Source: Nocardia transvalensis
GTDB taxonomy: Bacteria > Actinomycetota > Actinomycetes > Mycobacteriales > Mycobacteriaceae
NCBI RefSeq assembly: GCF_015477765.1
Contig: NZ_JADLQQ010000006.1
Location: 186,001 to 250,000 of the forward strand
DNA length: 64,000 nt
Direction: 5' to 3'
Below the pieces are notes generated by a model. That model saw only the letters and a list, made by a program, of their open reading frames with translations, was not told the DNA's origin and did no database searches. Of the stretch, positions 8,996 to 18,974 are shown in pieces. The stretch's first letter is position 1. The number at the start of each line of letters is the position of its first letter. Both the position numbers and the translations under genes were made by a program.

Positions 8996-9448
8996 GTGAC
9001 TGGGGCGCTGGTTGTGCGCACGGCGTCGGTCGAGGACGTCGGGGTGTTGTGTTCGATGATCGAGGACTTCAATCGGGGGGAAGGGATTGCGTGGGCGCGG
9101 GCGGCCGGGGAGGACGCGCTGCGGGCGCTCATCTCGGATGTCGAGTTGGGTGTGGTGGGGCTGTTGAGCGAATCGGATTCGGTGGTCGGGTATTTCGTGG
9201 TGACTTGGGGTTTCGATTTGGAGTGGAACGGGCGTGACGCGTACTTGACCGAGCTGTATCTCGTTTCCGGCGTTCGGGGGCGCGGGCTGGGGCGGGTGGC
9301 GCTGGGGTGTGTGGAGGAGACTGCGCGGCGGCATGGGGCGCGGGCGCTGCACTTGATGGTGCGGCCGGAAAATGTTGCGGCTGTGCGGCTTTATGAGCGG
9401 GCGGGGTATATGGCTCCGCCGCGGACGTTTTTGTCGAAGCCGCTCTAG
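8996..9448 (+). CDS. GNAT-family N-acetyltransferase
   Basis: About 150 residues forming a single GNAT domain that would transfer an acetyl group from acetyl-CoA to an unknown amine. Motif A is visible as VRGRGLGR (acetyl-CoA pyrophosphate loop), after the strand YLTELYLV. Motif B follows near NVAAVRLYERAGY. GTG 8996 has AGGGG five bases upstream and is preferred to in-frame codons further upstream. It is convergent with the M23 peptidase gene; the stops are three bases apart. Confidence 0.85.
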   Translation: MTGALVVRTASVEDVGVLCSMIEDFNRGEGIAWARAAGEDALRALISDVELGVVGLLSESDSVVGYFVVTWGFDLEWNGRDAYLTELYLVSGVRGRGLGRVALGCVEETARRHGARALHLMVRPENVAAVRLYERAGYMAPPRTFLSKPL

Positions 9449-9451
9449 CGG

Positions 9452-10570
9452 TCAGTCGCGTTCGGGGCCCAGGGAGATGCCGCGGGAGGCGAGCCAGGGG
9501 AGGGGGTCGATCTTGTCGTGGCCGTTGCGCCAGACCTCGAAGTGGCAGTGGGGGCCGGTGGAGAAGCCGCGGTTGCCGACCGTGGCGATCTGGTCGCCGG
9601 CCATCACGCGCTCGCCTACGGAGACGGTGGCGGTGTCGATGTGGCCGTAGACGGTGATGGTGCCGTCGTCGTGCTGCAGGCGCACCCACATGCCGAAGCC
9701 GGAGGCGGGGCCCGCGTCGAGAACCGTGCCGTCCTCGACGGCGTAGATGGGGGTGCCGATCGGCGCGGCGACATCGACGCCGAGATGCTGGACGCCCCAG
9801 CGACTTCCGAAGCCGGAGGTGAAGGTGCCGTTGGCGAATTTCACGAACAGCGGCCGCAGCTTGGCGGCCTCCTGGGCGGCCAGCTCCTCGGCGAATTTCT
9901 GGCCGTGCTGCAGGATGTCCTGGAACTGGCTCACATCGGCGACGGGCGCGACATTGAGCACCTGCGGGGTCTGGGAACCGGCGGTATCGGTGCTGACCGC
10001 CGCCTGGGCCGCGATCTCGTGAACCTGTCCGGCGGCCTCGTAGTCGGCAGTGTTCGCATGCTGCTGACCGTTGGACTCCATCCCGGCCTGCCCCGCGGCG
10101 ACGACGGCGCCGGCGGCGACGGCCACGACGGCCGCGCGGCCCTTGAGCGCGGCGGGCGGCGCGGGCATCCGGTGCGCCCCCGAACGGCGGGCGCCGAGGC
10201 GATTGGAACGTCCGGCGACACCGTCGGTCCGGGAAGTGCTGCGCGGCCAGGCGCCGCCGAGTCGGGCGATATCGAACGGTTCGGGGTCGTCAGCCGGAGA
10301 GTCGTAGTCGTCGTGCTGGTCGAGGGGCTCGTCGTGGGAATCCCACGCGTTCCATCCGCCGGTATCGGAAGGCGATGCGGCCCAGGGGTCTTCGGTCGGC
10401 TCGGGTGTCCAGGACGGCTGGGCGTTCCACTCGTCGACCGGCTCCGGACGTTGCCAGGCGTCGAAATGAGGAGACCCCGCCTCGCCGAAATACGAAGGGT
10501 TGCCGAAGGATTCGCCATCGGGACGATATCTCCCGGCCGACTGACCGTGCTGAAGAAAGCTGCTGGTCAT
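9452..10570 (-). CDS. M23 family metallopeptidase (LytM/LysM-free peptidoglycan endopeptidase)
   Basis: 372 residues from ATG 10570. Residues 1-125 are acidic and disordered, then come a single membrane or signal-anchor segment (about 140-160, AAVVAVAAGAVVAAG), a short helical stretch and a C-terminal M23 domain. Zinc ligands are intact: His and Asp in HLGVD, and His-x-His in HCHFEV. It should cleave peptide cross-links of peptidoglycan outside the membrane. It corresponds to Rv0950c, upstream of and divergent from sucC. Starts further upstream are open but lack a clear ribosome binding site. Confidence 0.88.
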   Translation of the reverse strand: MTSSFLQHGQSAGRYRPDGESFGNPSYFGEAGSPHFDAWQRPEPVDEWNAQPSWTPEPTEDPWAASPSDTGGWNAWDSHDEPLDQHDDYDSPADDPEPFDIARLGGAWPRSTSRTDGVAGRSNRLGARRSGAHRMPAPPAALKGRAAVVAVAAGAVVAAGQAGMESNGQQHANTADYEAAGQVHEIAAQAAVSTDTAGSQTPQVLNVAPVADVSQFQDILQHGQKFAEELAAQEAAKLRPLFVKFANGTFTSGFGSRWGVQHLGVDVAAPIGTPIYAVEDGTVLDAGPASGFGMWVRLQHDDGTITVYGHIDTATVSVGERVMAGDQIATVGNRGFSTGPHCHFEVWRNGHDKIDPLPWLASRGISLGPERD

Positions 10571-11100
10571 CGGCGGAGTTCCGGATGCGGGAGGAGCTGT
10601 GCGGCGGTCGACAAGTCGCCTGCGGAGCGGCTCTCTACCTGCGGAGCGCTGTGCTGCAACAAGCCTGCCGTCCTCCTGTCCCTGACCCGAGTCGTGACCG
10701 TGCTGTGACATCGACCGCATCGACGGTAACGAAACGATTGCAGGTCGGCAAGCGCTGCGGTCGTTCTGTCCAAACATGTGAGATTGATCACGGTAACAGC
10801 GCGGAATGAGAGATTGTGCTCCGGGTAACCCGCACGTCCGGATCTACGACTCGGCGTCGTAGCGGTGTGCGCACTCTCACCTCTGCGCCGCTCATCCCGC
10901 GCCGGGCCGGCAAGCTACTCGCGAGTAGGCTTGGCCTGGGGTTTTGCGGACGCGGATGCGGTCCCGTGACCTGCGCCACTTAGGCTGTATGCGGCTGATT
11001 TCGCGTCCATGTGACTGATTAGAGTCCGACCCGACCCGCCTCCGACGACGGGCCGCCAACAAAGTCGTTGTCACAACAACGCAGACGAGACGGTGAGTAC
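10571..11100. other. divergent M23/sucC regulatory region
   Basis: 530 bp without a gene. It contains a CRP-like site at 10777-10792, a small perfect hairpin (arms 10844-10850 and 10856-10862), and on the minus strand a doubled CGCTCCGCAGG motif close to the M23 gene. A riboswitch was considered for the M23 leader but no consensus could be traced. Confidence 0.45.
10777..10792. promoter_or_regulatory. CRP/GlxR-like binding site
   Basis: TGTGA-N6-TCACG, one mismatch from the actinobacterial CRP/GlxR consensus TGTGA-N6-TCACA, in the divergent region between the M23 peptidase and sucC genes. Confidence 0.45.
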
Positions 11101-12267
11101 ATGGATCTCTTCGAATATCAGGCGAAGGAGCTCTTCGTGAAGCACGGAGTGCCTTCGTCGGAAGGCCGGGTCACGGACTCGGCCGAGGATGCCCGTGCGA
11201 TCGCGGCCGAGATCGGCAAGCCCGTGATGATCAAGGCCCAGGTCAAGACCGGCGGCCGCGGTAAGGCCGGTGGCGTGAAGTACGCCGCGACTCCCGATGA
11301 CGCCTTCACCCACGCGTCGAACATTCTGGGCCTGGACATCAAGGGTCACGTCACCAAGAAGATCCTGGTCGCCGAGGCCAAGGACATCGCCTCGGAGTAC
11401 TACATCTCCTTCCTGCTGGACCGCGCCAACCGGACCTACCTGGCCATGTGCTCGGTCGAGGGCGGTATGGAGATCGAGGAGGTGGCCGCCACCAAGCCGG
11501 ATCGCCTCGCCAAGGTTCCGGTCGACGCCACCAAGGGTGTGGACATCGCCTTCGCCCGTGAGATCGCCAAGCAGGGCCACCTGCCGGAGGACATTCTCGA
11601 CGCCGCGGCCGTGACGATTTCGAAGCTGTGGGAGGTGTTCGTCAAGGAGGACGCCACCCTCGTCGAGGTCAACCCGCTGGTGCGCACCCCGGACAACGAG
11701 ATCCTGGCCCTCGACGGCAAGGTCACCCTGGACGAGAACGCGGACTTCCGCCACCCGGACCACGAGGCGTACCACGACAAGGACGCCACCGATCCGCTGG
11801 AGCTCAAGGCCAAGGAGAACGACCTCAACTACGTCAAGCTCGACGGTCAGGTCGGCATCATCGGCAACGGCGCCGGCCTGGTCATGTCGACCCTGGACGT
11901 GGTCGCCTACGCCGGTGAGAACCACGGCGGCGTCAAGCCCGCCAACTTCCTCGACATCGGCGGCGGCGCCTCGGCCGAGGTGATGGCCAACGGTCTGGAC
12001 GTCATCCTGGGCGACTCCCAGGTCAAGAGCGTGTTCGTGAACGTGTTCGGCGGCATCACCGCCTGTGACGCCGTGGCCAACGGCATCGTGAAGGCCCTGG
12101 AGATCCTGGGCGATTCGGCGACCAAGCCGCTGGTGGTCCGTCTCGACGGCAACCGCGTCGAGGAGGGTCGCAAGATTCTGGCCGACGCCAACCACCCGCT
12201 GGTGACGCTCGCGCAGACAATGGACGAAGGCGCCGACAAGGCCGCCGAACTGGCTGCCGCCAAGTAA
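11101..12267 (+). CDS. sucC: succinyl-CoA synthetase beta subunit
   Basis: 388 residues, full length. It is the ATP-grasp and CoA-ligase beta chain of succinyl-CoA synthetase in the TCA cycle. It begins [12 protein letters not shown], the usual family start; the glycine-rich nucleotide loop [10 protein letters not shown] and the C-terminal [12 protein letters not shown] blocks are present. The ATG at 11101 follows GGTGAG. The sucD gene starts 12 bp downstream, so the two form an operon. Confidence 0.97.
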   Translation: MDLFEYQAKELFVKHGVPSSEGRVTDSAEDARAIAAEIGKPVMIKAQVKTGGRGKAGGVKYAATPDDAFTHASNILGLDIKGHVTKKILVAEAKDIASEYYISFLLDRANRTYLAMCSVEGGMEIEEVAATKPDRLAKVPVDATKGVDIAFAREIAKQGHLPEDILDAAAVTISKLWEVFVKEDATLVEVNPLVRTPDNEILALDGKVTLDENADFRHPDHEAYHDKDATDPLELKAKENDLNYVKLDGQVGIIGNGAGLVMSTLDVVAYAGENHGGVKPANFLDIGGGASAEVMANGLDVILGDSQVKSVFVNVFGGITACDAVANGIVKALEILGDSATKPLVVRLDGNRVEEGRKILADANHPLVTLAQTMDEGADKAAELAAAK

Positions 12268-12279
12268 GGACGAACGAGA

Positions 12280-13194
12280 ATGTCTATCTTCCTGAACAAG
12301 GACTCCAAGGTCATCGTCCAGGGCATCACCGGCGGTGAGGGCACCAAGCACACCGCGCTGATGCTCAAGGCCGGCACTCAGATCGTCGGCGGCGTCAACG
12401 CCCGCAAGGCCGGAACCACCGTCTCGCACACCGACAAGGACGGCAACGGGATCGAGCTGCCGGTGTTCGGCACCGTGTCCGAGGCCATCGAGAAGACCGG
12501 CGCCGACGTCTCGATCGTGTTCGTGCCGCCGAAGTTCGCCAAGGACGCCATCATCGAGGCGATCGACGCCCAGATCCCGCTGCTGGTGGTCATCACCGAG
12601 GGCATCCCGGTGCAGGACACCGCCTATGCGTGGGCCTACAACGTCGAAAAGGGCAACAAGACCCGCATCATCGGTCCCAACTGCCCCGGCATCATCACCC
12701 CCGGTGAGTCGCTGGTGGGCATCACCCCGGCCAACATCACCGGCAAGGGCCCGATCGGGCTGGTGTCCAAGTCCGGCACCCTGACCTACCAGATGATGTA
12801 CGAGCTGCGTGATTTCGGCTTCTCCACCTCGATCGGCATCGGCGGTGACCCGGTCATCGGCACCACTCACATCGATGCCATCGAGGCGTTCGAGAAGGAT
12901 CCGGAGACCGAGCTGATCGTGATGATCGGCGAGATCGGCGGCGACGCCGAGGAGCGGGCCGCGGCCTATATCAAGGAGAACGTGACCAAGCCGGTCGTCG
13001 GCTACGTCGCGGGCTTCACCGCCCCCGAGGGCAAGACGATGGGCCACGCGGGCGCCATCGTGTCCGGTTCGTCGGGCACCGCCCAGGCGAAGAAGGATGC
13101 GCTGGAAGCCGCGGGCGTCAAGGTCGGCAAGACCCCGTCGGAGACCGCCGCCCTGGCGCGCGAGATCCTGGAGAAGGCCGCCGTCAACGCCTGA
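12280..13194 (+). CDS. sucD: succinyl-CoA synthetase alpha subunit
   Basis: 304 residues. The N-terminal CoA-binding Rossmann fold contains the [11 protein letters not shown] loop. The C-terminal ligase domain holds the phosphohistidine in GHAGAIVSG. It works as a heteromer with SucC to make ATP or GTP from succinyl-CoA. The start is preceded by AAGGACGAACGAGA. It is followed by a 24-bp tandem repeat and a hairpin. Confidence 0.97.
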   Translation: MSIFLNKDSKVIVQGITGGEGTKHTALMLKAGTQIVGGVNARKAGTTVSHTDKDGNGIELPVFGTVSEAIEKTGADVSIVFVPPKFAKDAIIEAIDAQIPLLVVITEGIPVQDTAYAWAYNVEKGNKTRIIGPNCPGIITPGESLVGITPANITGKGPIGLVSKSGTLTYQMMYELRDFGFSTSIGIGGDPVIGTTHIDAIEAFEKDPETELIVMIGEIGGDAEERAAAYIKENVTKPVVGYVAGFTAPEGKTMGHAGAIVSGSSGTAQAKKDALEAAGVKVGKTPSETAALAREILEKAAVNA

Positions 13195-13206
13195 CCCCGG
13201 CGAAAA

Positions 13207-13310
13207 GCATGCCGGGGATGTGAATTGTCGGCATGCCGGGGATGTGAATTGCTGGCGTGCCGGGGATGTGAGTTGTCGGCGTGCCGGGGATGTGAATTGT
13301 CGGCATGCCT
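13207..13310. repeat. 24-bp tandem repeat, four full copies and a partial one
   Basis: Units start at 13207, 13231, 13255 and 13279 with a partial unit at 13303. The unit carries GCATGCCGGGGATGTGAATT, with A/G and C/T changes between copies. It lies between the sucD stop and the terminator hairpin. The period is a multiple of three, so it encodes repeated peptides on both strands, but there is no supporting gene. Confidence 0.85.
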
Positions 13311-13322
13311 GGGACGAAGAGG

Positions 13323-13351
13323 AAGGCCGCCTCCGAATGGGAGGCGGCCTT
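13323..13351. terminator. sucCD terminator hairpin
   Basis: Perfect 12-bp arms (13323-13334 and 13340-13351) with a 5-nt loop, directly after the tandem repeat. Confidence 0.7.
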
Positions 13352-13377
13352 CGCCGTCGTGGGCAGGACGACGGCCA

Positions 13378-13449
13378 TCAGGGCGCTGGGAACAAGTGGC
13401 ACAACCCCAGCGCGCGCACGAGCGTGCGGAGACGGTCCGAAAGATTCAT
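13378..13449 (-). CDS. possible 23-residue ORF with a strong ribosome binding site
   Basis: ATG 13449 follows GGGAGG at six bases, the best Shine-Dalgarno sequence in this gap. It encodes MNLSDRLRTLVRALGLCHLF plus three residues. A shift of one frame near its end would continue into a signal-peptide-like stretch (ALMAVVLPTTAKAA), so this may be the start of a frameshifted small secreted protein. The continuation overlaps the sucCD terminator, which argues against it. Confidence 0.25.
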   Translation of the reverse strand: MNLSDRLRTLVRALGLCHLFPAP

Positions 13450-13602
13450 GGGTTACCTCCCGAGCTCTCGTCTGCATCACGATTCGTGCGTACGCCCGGT
13501 TCATCGCGAACTGCACGACCGTGACCGGGACGGCCGAGTGCAGTAGCGTCAAGAGGGCATCCAGCCGTGTAGACGATGAAGGACTCGATAGGAGACGACG
13601 CC

Positions 13603-14679
13603 ATGTCCTACCCGACCGGGGGCTCCGGGTACAACGCACCCGCACCGACGCCCTCGTCCGCGCCCAGTTTCGGCCAGCAGCCGGCGAGTGGGGCCGGCGC
13701 AGGAACGAGCGCCCCCGAAGCGAGTGGCAAGGGGCTGCCGTTCTTTCTTGCCGTCGGTGTCGCCGCGCTCGGCGTCATCAACTTCCTGCTCGGCTTCACC
13801 ACGTACGCGAAAACCGAGAGCCGTGACGTCGGCATGGGCATTTCGGTCCCGGAGGAGACCACCAACTTCTTCAAGGCGGGCGGTGTCGCTCCGCTGCTGG
13901 TGTTCCTGCTGCTGGGCGGTCTGCTCGCGGGCCTTTCGCTGCTGCCGAAGCAGAACTGGACCGGCGTCGCCGCGGCGGCGAGTGCCGCGGGCTTCCTCGG
14001 CCTGCTGTTCCAGTCGTTCAGCCTGCCCGACGGCCTGAACCTGGCCTGGGGTGCCTGGGTGGTGCTGTTCCTGGGCCTGGTGCAGACCGCGGCCGCGGTG
14101 GTCGCGGTGCTGTTCGAGACGGGCATCCTGACCCCTCCGGCGCCGAAACCGGCTGCGGCGCAGGGCGGATTCGGTGGTCCGGGCGCCTACGGCCAGCAGC
14201 CGTCGTTCGGCCAGGGCCAGCAGCAACAGCAGGGCCAGCAGGCCCAGTACGGCCAGGGCCAGCCGGGCCAGCAGGCCTCCTACGGCCAGTTCGGCCAGCA
14301 GGCGTCCTACGGCCAGCAGCCGGGACAGCCGTCGGCCTACGGGCAGTACGGTCAGCAGCCCTCGTACGGTCAGCCGGGGCAGGCGCAGTTCGGTCAGCAG
14401 CCGTCCTACGGCCAGAGCCAGCAGCCGTCCTACGGCCAGCAGGGTTATGGCCAGCAGGGTTACGGCGCCGCGCAGCAGCGTCCGCAGCAGCCGAGCGGTG
14501 ACGAGAGCGCGACCCAGAACTTCGGTGCGGCGCAGTCCGGCCAGCAGTACGGCGGCCAGAGCTACGGCCAGCCCGGCCAGTCGGGCTCGGCCTCGCAGTC
14601 CAGCCCGTTCGGCGGCGAGCAGACCGCCAATCCGGCCGCGGACGCCACCAAGGCATTCCGCCCCGAGGACGACAAGTAA
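13603..14679 (+). CDS. DUF5336-type membrane protein with [S/G]YGQ-rich tail (Rv0954-like)
   Basis: 358 residues. About residues 45-180 contain four hydrophobic helices, including [19 protein letters not shown] and [17 protein letters not shown]. Residues 190 to about 330 are a low-complexity tail of SYGQQ, FGQQ and YGQ units. The order after sucCD and before an Rv0955-like gene identifies the Rv0954 family, which has been linked to the mycobacterial division apparatus. GGAG lies ten bases before ATG 13603, and a hairpin follows the gene. The tail length and composition are unlike anything else in the window. Confidence 0.85.
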   Translation: MSYPTGGSGYNAPAPTPSSAPSFGQQPASGAGAGTSAPEASGKGLPFFLAVGVAALGVINFLLGFTTYAKTESRDVGMGISVPEETTNFFKAGGVAPLLVFLLLGGLLAGLSLLPKQNWTGVAAAASAAGFLGLLFQSFSLPDGLNLAWGAWVVLFLGLVQTAAAVVAVLFETGILTPPAPKPAAAQGGFGGPGAYGQQPSFGQGQQQQQGQQAQYGQGQPGQQASYGQFGQQASYGQQPGQPSAYGQYGQQPSYGQPGQAQFGQQPSYGQSQQPSYGQQGYGQQGYGAAQQRPQQPSGDESATQNFGAAQSGQQYGGQSYGQPGQSGSASQSSPFGGEQTANPAADATKAFRPEDDK

Positions 14680-14694
14680 ATCCACCTTCCCGAC

Positions 14695-14732
14695 CGTCGG
14701 CGAGTCGGCGCGGCGCGCCTGACTCGCCGACG
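14695..14732. terminator. hairpin after the DUF5336 gene
   Basis: Perfect 12-bp arms (14695-14706 and 14721-14732) with a 14-nt loop, 16 bases after the stop. Confidence 0.6.
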
Positions 14733-14848
14733 CGGGGAAACCTGCCACGCTGAATTCCCATGGGCGAGCGCACGAGTGGACCGATAGGCGTTCCCCTCGT
14801 CATTCCGACGTGCATTCGAACGACGGTGCGTTCGAGCGAAGGGGCGTC

Positions 14849-16393
14849 ATGAAATCGTCGCTGGTGAAGTGGGACGACCCCGGCGAGCGGCGCGCGGGCC
14901 GGCAGGGTGAGAGCGAGGAACCCGACTCGCGGGAGGCGGCGGCCGAGGACAACATCTTCTTGTCGTTGAGTCCGGAGCGGGCGAAGGTGCTGCTCATCGT
15001 GGCGGCGCGGACGTCGAGTTTCACCATGGTCACGGTGGTGGTCGTGATGCTCGGCGCGCTGCTGGCGGCGGGTAGCGGGCTGGCGGGGGCATCCGGGGCG
15101 ATCGCCGCGGGTTGGCTTGCGGTGCATCAGGTTCCGCTGGTGATCGGCAAGACCTCGGTCGGTGTACTGCCGCTGTTGCCGACCGCGCTGGTGATGTGGC
15201 TGGCCGCGCGGGACTGTGCCCGGGCGGTGGAACCGAAGTCCACCCGGGTGGATCTGGGATGGATCGTCGGTGCGGCACTGTCGGGTCCGCTGCTGATCAC
15301 CGCGGTATGCCTGGCGGTGGCCGAGGACGCCTCGGCGGTGGTGGCGCTGCAGCCGCCGAATACGTTGGCCGCCTTCGGCTGGGTGGGCGGCCTGCATCTG
15401 CTGGCGGCGGCGGCCGCAATCGTGTGGAAGCGGCCCCGGCTGATCACCCCGCATCTGCCCGAATGGGTGCTGCCCGGTGCCCAGGTGGCGATGCGTGCGG
15501 TGCAACGCCTGCTGCTCGCCGGTGCCGTGCTGACGTTGATCTCGTTCCTCGCGCACTGGTCGCGCATCGGCGATACCTACCGCGCGGCCGGGAATATCGC
15601 GGGCGTGCTAGGCCTGACGCTGCTGTCGCTGGCCTACCTCCCCAATGTCGTGATCGACGCGACGAGTCTGCTGGTCGGTGCCGACATCCACATCGGGTCG
15701 GGCGCGCTGAGCGTGTTCTCCGTTGCCGGGGCGCCGGTTCCGAGCCTGCCCATCCTGGCGGCCGTGCCCGCGGGTCCGGCCGCCGCCTGGTGGCCGGTGC
15801 TGCTGCTGGTTCCGGCGGTCGTGGGCGGGCTGTGCGGATGGGAAGCCGCCAAGAGTTCCGCCGACGAGCCGCGCAGGCCGTGGTCGACGCTCACCGCGGC
15901 GGGCATCTCGGCGTTGACGCTGGCGGTGCTCGCCCGGCTCGCGGGCGGTGCGGCCGGATCGTTCGGGGACCTCGGGCCCCAGGTGCCGTTGGTCGCCGGG
16001 TTCGCGTTCGTCTGGCTCGCGGCCGCCGGATACCTCGGCCTGCTCGCGTCCCGCTGGTTCTTCGTCGCGCCCGCCGTGCCCGACGCCGAGGACGACTACG
16101 TCGATGACTACGACGACTATCCGGACGACGCCGACTACGACCCGGCCGAGGACGACTATGCGGACGACGACTACGAGAGTGTCGCGGACGACTACGTCGA
16201 CGACGAGTACTACGTCGACCCCGATGCTTATTCCGGGAGCGATGTCGTCGACGGTGAAGTGATCGAGGAGCCCCTGGCGCTGTCCTCGGTCAGGGACGCC
16301 GCGGCACAGGCGACCGACGAAAACGGCGACATCCTGGACGCCGAAGTGGTAGAGGCGGACCTGCCGGACAACCACGAAATGGACGGTCGTTAG
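14849..16393 (+). CDS. DUF6350-type polytopic membrane protein with acidic tail (Rv0955-like)
   Basis: 514 residues. After about 45 hydrophilic residues there are roughly ten to twelve membrane segments up to about residue 410. A cytosolic tail of some 100 residues follows, very rich in Asp, Glu and Tyr (DDYVDDYDDYPDD). Function unknown; the family sits next to purN in related actinobacteria. ATG 14849 has AAGGGG at good spacing and is preferred to GTG 14810. The purN gene starts within 90 bp, so the two may share a transcript. Confidence 0.82.
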   Translation: MKSSLVKWDDPGERRAGRQGESEEPDSREAAAEDNIFLSLSPERAKVLLIVAARTSSFTMVTVVVVMLGALLAAGSGLAGASGAIAAGWLAVHQVPLVIGKTSVGVLPLLPTALVMWLAARDCARAVEPKSTRVDLGWIVGAALSGPLLITAVCLAVAEDASAVVALQPPNTLAAFGWVGGLHLLAAAAAIVWKRPRLITPHLPEWVLPGAQVAMRAVQRLLLAGAVLTLISFLAHWSRIGDTYRAAGNIAGVLGLTLLSLAYLPNVVIDATSLLVGADIHIGSGALSVFSVAGAPVPSLPILAAVPAGPAAAWWPVLLLVPAVVGGLCGWEAAKSSADEPRRPWSTLTAAGISALTLAVLARLAGGAAGSFGDLGPQVPLVAGFAFVWLAAAGYLGLLASRWFFVAPAVPDAEDDYVDDYDDYPDDADYDPAEDDYADDDYESVADDYVDDEYYVDPDAYSGSDVVDGEVIEEPLALSSVRDAAAQATDENGDILDAEVVEADLPDNHEMDGR

Positions 16394-16479
16394 GCTCTAG
16401 GCGGCGGTCCGACGTATCCGCCGCCATCCCGCACCCGCCACACACAGGGAGTAGAGCGCTGACGACCCCGCCCGCCCAG

Positions 16480-17115
16480 TTGCTGCCCCCGACGGTGCCC
16501 GCGTCCGTCGTCGTGCTCGCCTCGGGCACCGGGTCCCTGCTGTGCTCGCTGATCGCCGCCACCCGGGAACCGGACTATCCCGCGCGCGTGATCGCCGTCG
16601 GCGTCGACCGCGCCTGTGCGGCAACCGAACACGCCGAAGCCGCCGGTATCCCGCATTTCCGGGTGGCCGTGGCCGACCATCCGGACCGCGCGGCCTGGGA
16701 TGCCGCGCTCACCGCCGCGGTCGCCGCCTACGAACCCGATCTGGTGGTGTCGGCGGGCTTCATGAAGATCCTCGGCCCCGCGTTCCTCGAGCGCTTCGGC
16801 GGCCGGATCATCAACACCCACCCCGCGCTGCTGCCGTCCTTCCCGGGCGCGCACGGGGTGCGCGACGCGCTCGCCTACGGCGTGCGGGTCACCGGCTCCA
16901 CCGTGCACCTGGTCGACGCGGGCGTCGACACCGGCCCGATCCTCGCCCAGGAGGCGGTGCCGGTGCTGCCCGACGACGACGAGGCGACCCTGCACGAGCG
17001 GATCAAAATCGTCGAACGGCGGTTGCTGGCGCAGGTCGTCGCGGCCGTCGCGACCCGAGGCATTGTCTCCGATGGACGAAAGGCAGTTATCCCAGATGAG
17101 CGAGTTCTCCGGTGA
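16480..17115 (+). CDS. purN: phosphoribosylglycinamide formyltransferase
   Basis: 211 residues from TTG 16480. It transfers a formyl group from 10-formyl-THF to GAR, step three of purine synthesis. The N-terminal phosphate loop ASGTGSLL is present, and catalytic Asn and His lie in INTHPALLP with the downstream Asp in DAGVDTGP. The start is uncertain. The only good Shine-Dalgarno (AGGGAG, 16446-16451) points to an in-frame CTG at 16459, which would add seven residues. The gene overlaps purH by four bases (GTGA). Confidence 0.94.
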   Translation: MLPPTVPASVVVLASGTGSLLCSLIAATREPDYPARVIAVGVDRACAATEHAEAAGIPHFRVAVADHPDRAAWDAALTAAVAAYEPDLVVSAGFMKILGPAFLERFGGRIINTHPALLPSFPGAHGVRDALAYGVRVTGSTVHLVDAGVDTGPILAQEAVPVLPDDDEATLHERIKIVERRLLAQVVAAVATRGIVSDGRKAVIPDERVLR

Positions 17116-18743
17116 GTGAGCGCAACGAACAACCCCACGGTCCTGCGGAGCGCACCGAACCACCTCATGGCCCTTCGGAGCGCAGCGCGATCCGCAGGGC
17201 GCTCGTCAGCGTCTACGACAAGACCGGACTCGTCGAACTGGCCACCGGCCTGCACGCCGCCGGCGTGGAGCTGGTGTCGACCGGCTCGACCGCGGCCCGT
17301 ATCGCCGATGCCGGTATCCCGGTGACCAAGGTGGAGGACCTCACCGGCTTTCCGGAGACCCTGGACGGGCGGGTGAAGACCCTGCACCCGCGGGTGCACG
17401 CCGGTATCCTCGCCGACCTGCGCAAGCCCGAGCACGCCGAGCAGCTGGCCGAACTGGGTGTCGAGGCATTCGAACTGGTGGTGGTGAACCTCTACCCGTT
17501 CAGCCAGACCGTCGCCGGCGGCGCGACCCCGGACGAGTGCGTGGAGCAGATCGACATCGGCGGCCCGTCGATGGTGCGCGCGGCGGCCAAGAACCATCCG
17601 TCGGTGGCGGTGGTGGTCGACACCGGTGACTACGACAGCGTGCTGAGCGCGGTGAAATCCGGCGGTTTCACCCTCGCCGAGCGGACCGCGTTGGCGGCCA
17701 AGGCTTTCCAGCACACCGCAAGCTACGACGTCGCGGTGGCGAGCTGGATGACGAACGTGCTGGCCGCCGGTGCCACGAATGCCGAAGCGGAACAGCGGTT
17801 TCCGTCCTGGCTGGGCGGCACCTGGACCCGGGAGGCGGTGCTGCGCTACGGCGAGAATCCGCATCAGGCCGCCGCGCTGTACGTCGACGAATCCGGCTCG
17901 GCCGGCTTGGCGCAGGCGCGGCAGTTGCACGGCAAGGAGATGTCGTACAACAACTACACCGATGCCGACGCGGCCTGGCGCGCGGCGTGGGACCACACGG
18001 CTCCCGCGGTGGCAATCATCAAGCACGCCAACCCCTGTGGTATTGCCGTCGGCGCGGGTATCGCCGAGGCGCATCGCAAGGCACACGCCTGCGATCCGGT
18101 CAGCGCCTTCGGCGGCGTGATCGCGGCCAACCGCGAGGTGACCGTGGAGATGGCCGAGCAGGTCGCCGAGATCTTCACCGAGGTGATCGTGGCTCCGGGT
18201 TATGCCGACGGCGCCGTGGAGGTATTGCAGCGCAAGAAGAATGTGCGCATCCTGATCGCCGACCAACCGCGGCGCGGTGGGGTGGAACTGCGCCCGATCA
18301 GCGGCGGTGCGCTGCTGCAGCAGTCCGATATCGTCGACGCCGAGGGTGACGATCCGGCCAACTGGACCCTCGCCTCGGGCGATCCGGCTGATGCCGCGAC
18401 GCTGGCCGACCTCGAATTCGCTTGGCGCGCTTGCCGTGCCGTGAAGTCGAATGCAATTCTTCTGGCCCACGACGGCGCCTCGGTCGGCGTCGGCATGGGT
18501 CAGGTGAACCGGGTCGATGCGGTCCATCTGGCGGTGCTGCGTGCCGGGGATCGGGCCAAGGGATCGGTGGCGGCCTCCGACGCGTACTTCCCCTTCCCGG
18601 ACGGCCCGCAGCAGCTGATCGCGGCCGGCGTGAAAGCCATTGTGCAGCCGGGTGGTTCGGTGCGGGACCAGCTGACCATCGATGCCTGCCGCGAGGCCGG
18701 CGTCACCATGTATCTCACCGGTTCCCGGCACTTCGCCCACTGA
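17112..18743 (+). CDS. purH: bifunctional AICAR transformylase / IMP cyclohydrolase
   Basis: 543 residues, catalysing the last two steps of IMP synthesis. A non-conserved N-terminal extension of about 27 residues ([20 protein letters not shown]) precedes the MGS-like cyclohydrolase domain (about 28-150, with [15 protein letters not shown]). The transformylase domain follows, with KHANPCG starting near residue 304 and DPVSAFGG. It is translationally coupled to purN through a GTGA overlap. The repetitive extension, absent in many PurH proteins, may mean that the true start is further downstream. Confidence 0.96.
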   Translation: MSERNEQPHGPAERTEPPHGPSERSAIRRALVSVYDKTGLVELATGLHAAGVELVSTGSTAARIADAGIPVTKVEDLTGFPETLDGRVKTLHPRVHAGILADLRKPEHAEQLAELGVEAFELVVVNLYPFSQTVAGGATPDECVEQIDIGGPSMVRAAAKNHPSVAVVVDTGDYDSVLSAVKSGGFTLAERTALAAKAFQHTASYDVAVASWMTNVLAAGATNAEAEQRFPSWLGGTWTREAVLRYGENPHQAAALYVDESGSAGLAQARQLHGKEMSYNNYTDADAAWRAAWDHTAPAVAIIKHANPCGIAVGAGIAEAHRKAHACDPVSAFGGVIAANREVTVEMAEQVAEIFTEVIVAPGYADGAVEVLQRKKNVRILIADQPRRGGVELRPISGGALLQQSDIVDAEGDDPANWTLASGDPADAATLADLEFAWRACRAVKSNAILLAHDGASVGVGMGQVNRVDAVHLAVLRAGDRAKGSVAASDAYFPFPDGPQQLIAAGVKAIVQPGGSVRDQLTIDACREAGVTMYLTGSRHFAH

Positions 18744-18749
18744 CATATC

Positions 18750-18786
18750 GAGGCCCTGCGCGGACGTGGTCTCCGCGCAGGGCCTC
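18750..18786. terminator. purH terminator
   Basis: Perfect 15-bp arms (18750-18764 and 18772-18786) with a 7-nt loop, starting seven bases after the purH stop. Confidence 0.75.
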
Positions 18787-18974
18787 GCCATCCAGGCGCC
18801 GGGCCATACCCATCCCGACCCCCGGGTCTTTCGGCCCGGAAAGCCGGGCTCGAAGCAGGCAAATTATCACTTCCGAAGTGGTTGCGCGCCAGACGGTTCC
18901 GCTATCAATGCAGGACAGGCCAATTTGTGAGATGCGTCACTCTCGCCAGTGGGGAGTGAAATGGATCTCGGGAT

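Noticed and set aside
10571-10860. c-di-AMP (ydaO-type) riboswitch in the M23 peptidase leader
   Set aside because: Such riboswitches do precede wall hydrolase genes in actinobacteria, but the conserved core could not be traced here; only a doubled CGCTCCGCAGG was seen.
11071-13047. Open frame of about 650 codons antisense to sucC and sucD
   Set aside because: Low-complexity Gly/Asp/His-rich translation with no motif; opposite strand of two certain genes.
13184-13310. HIPGMPTI-type peptide repeats on the minus strand as a surface protein
   Set aside because: They are the translation of an intergenic 24-bp tandem repeat next to a terminator; no intact gene contains them.
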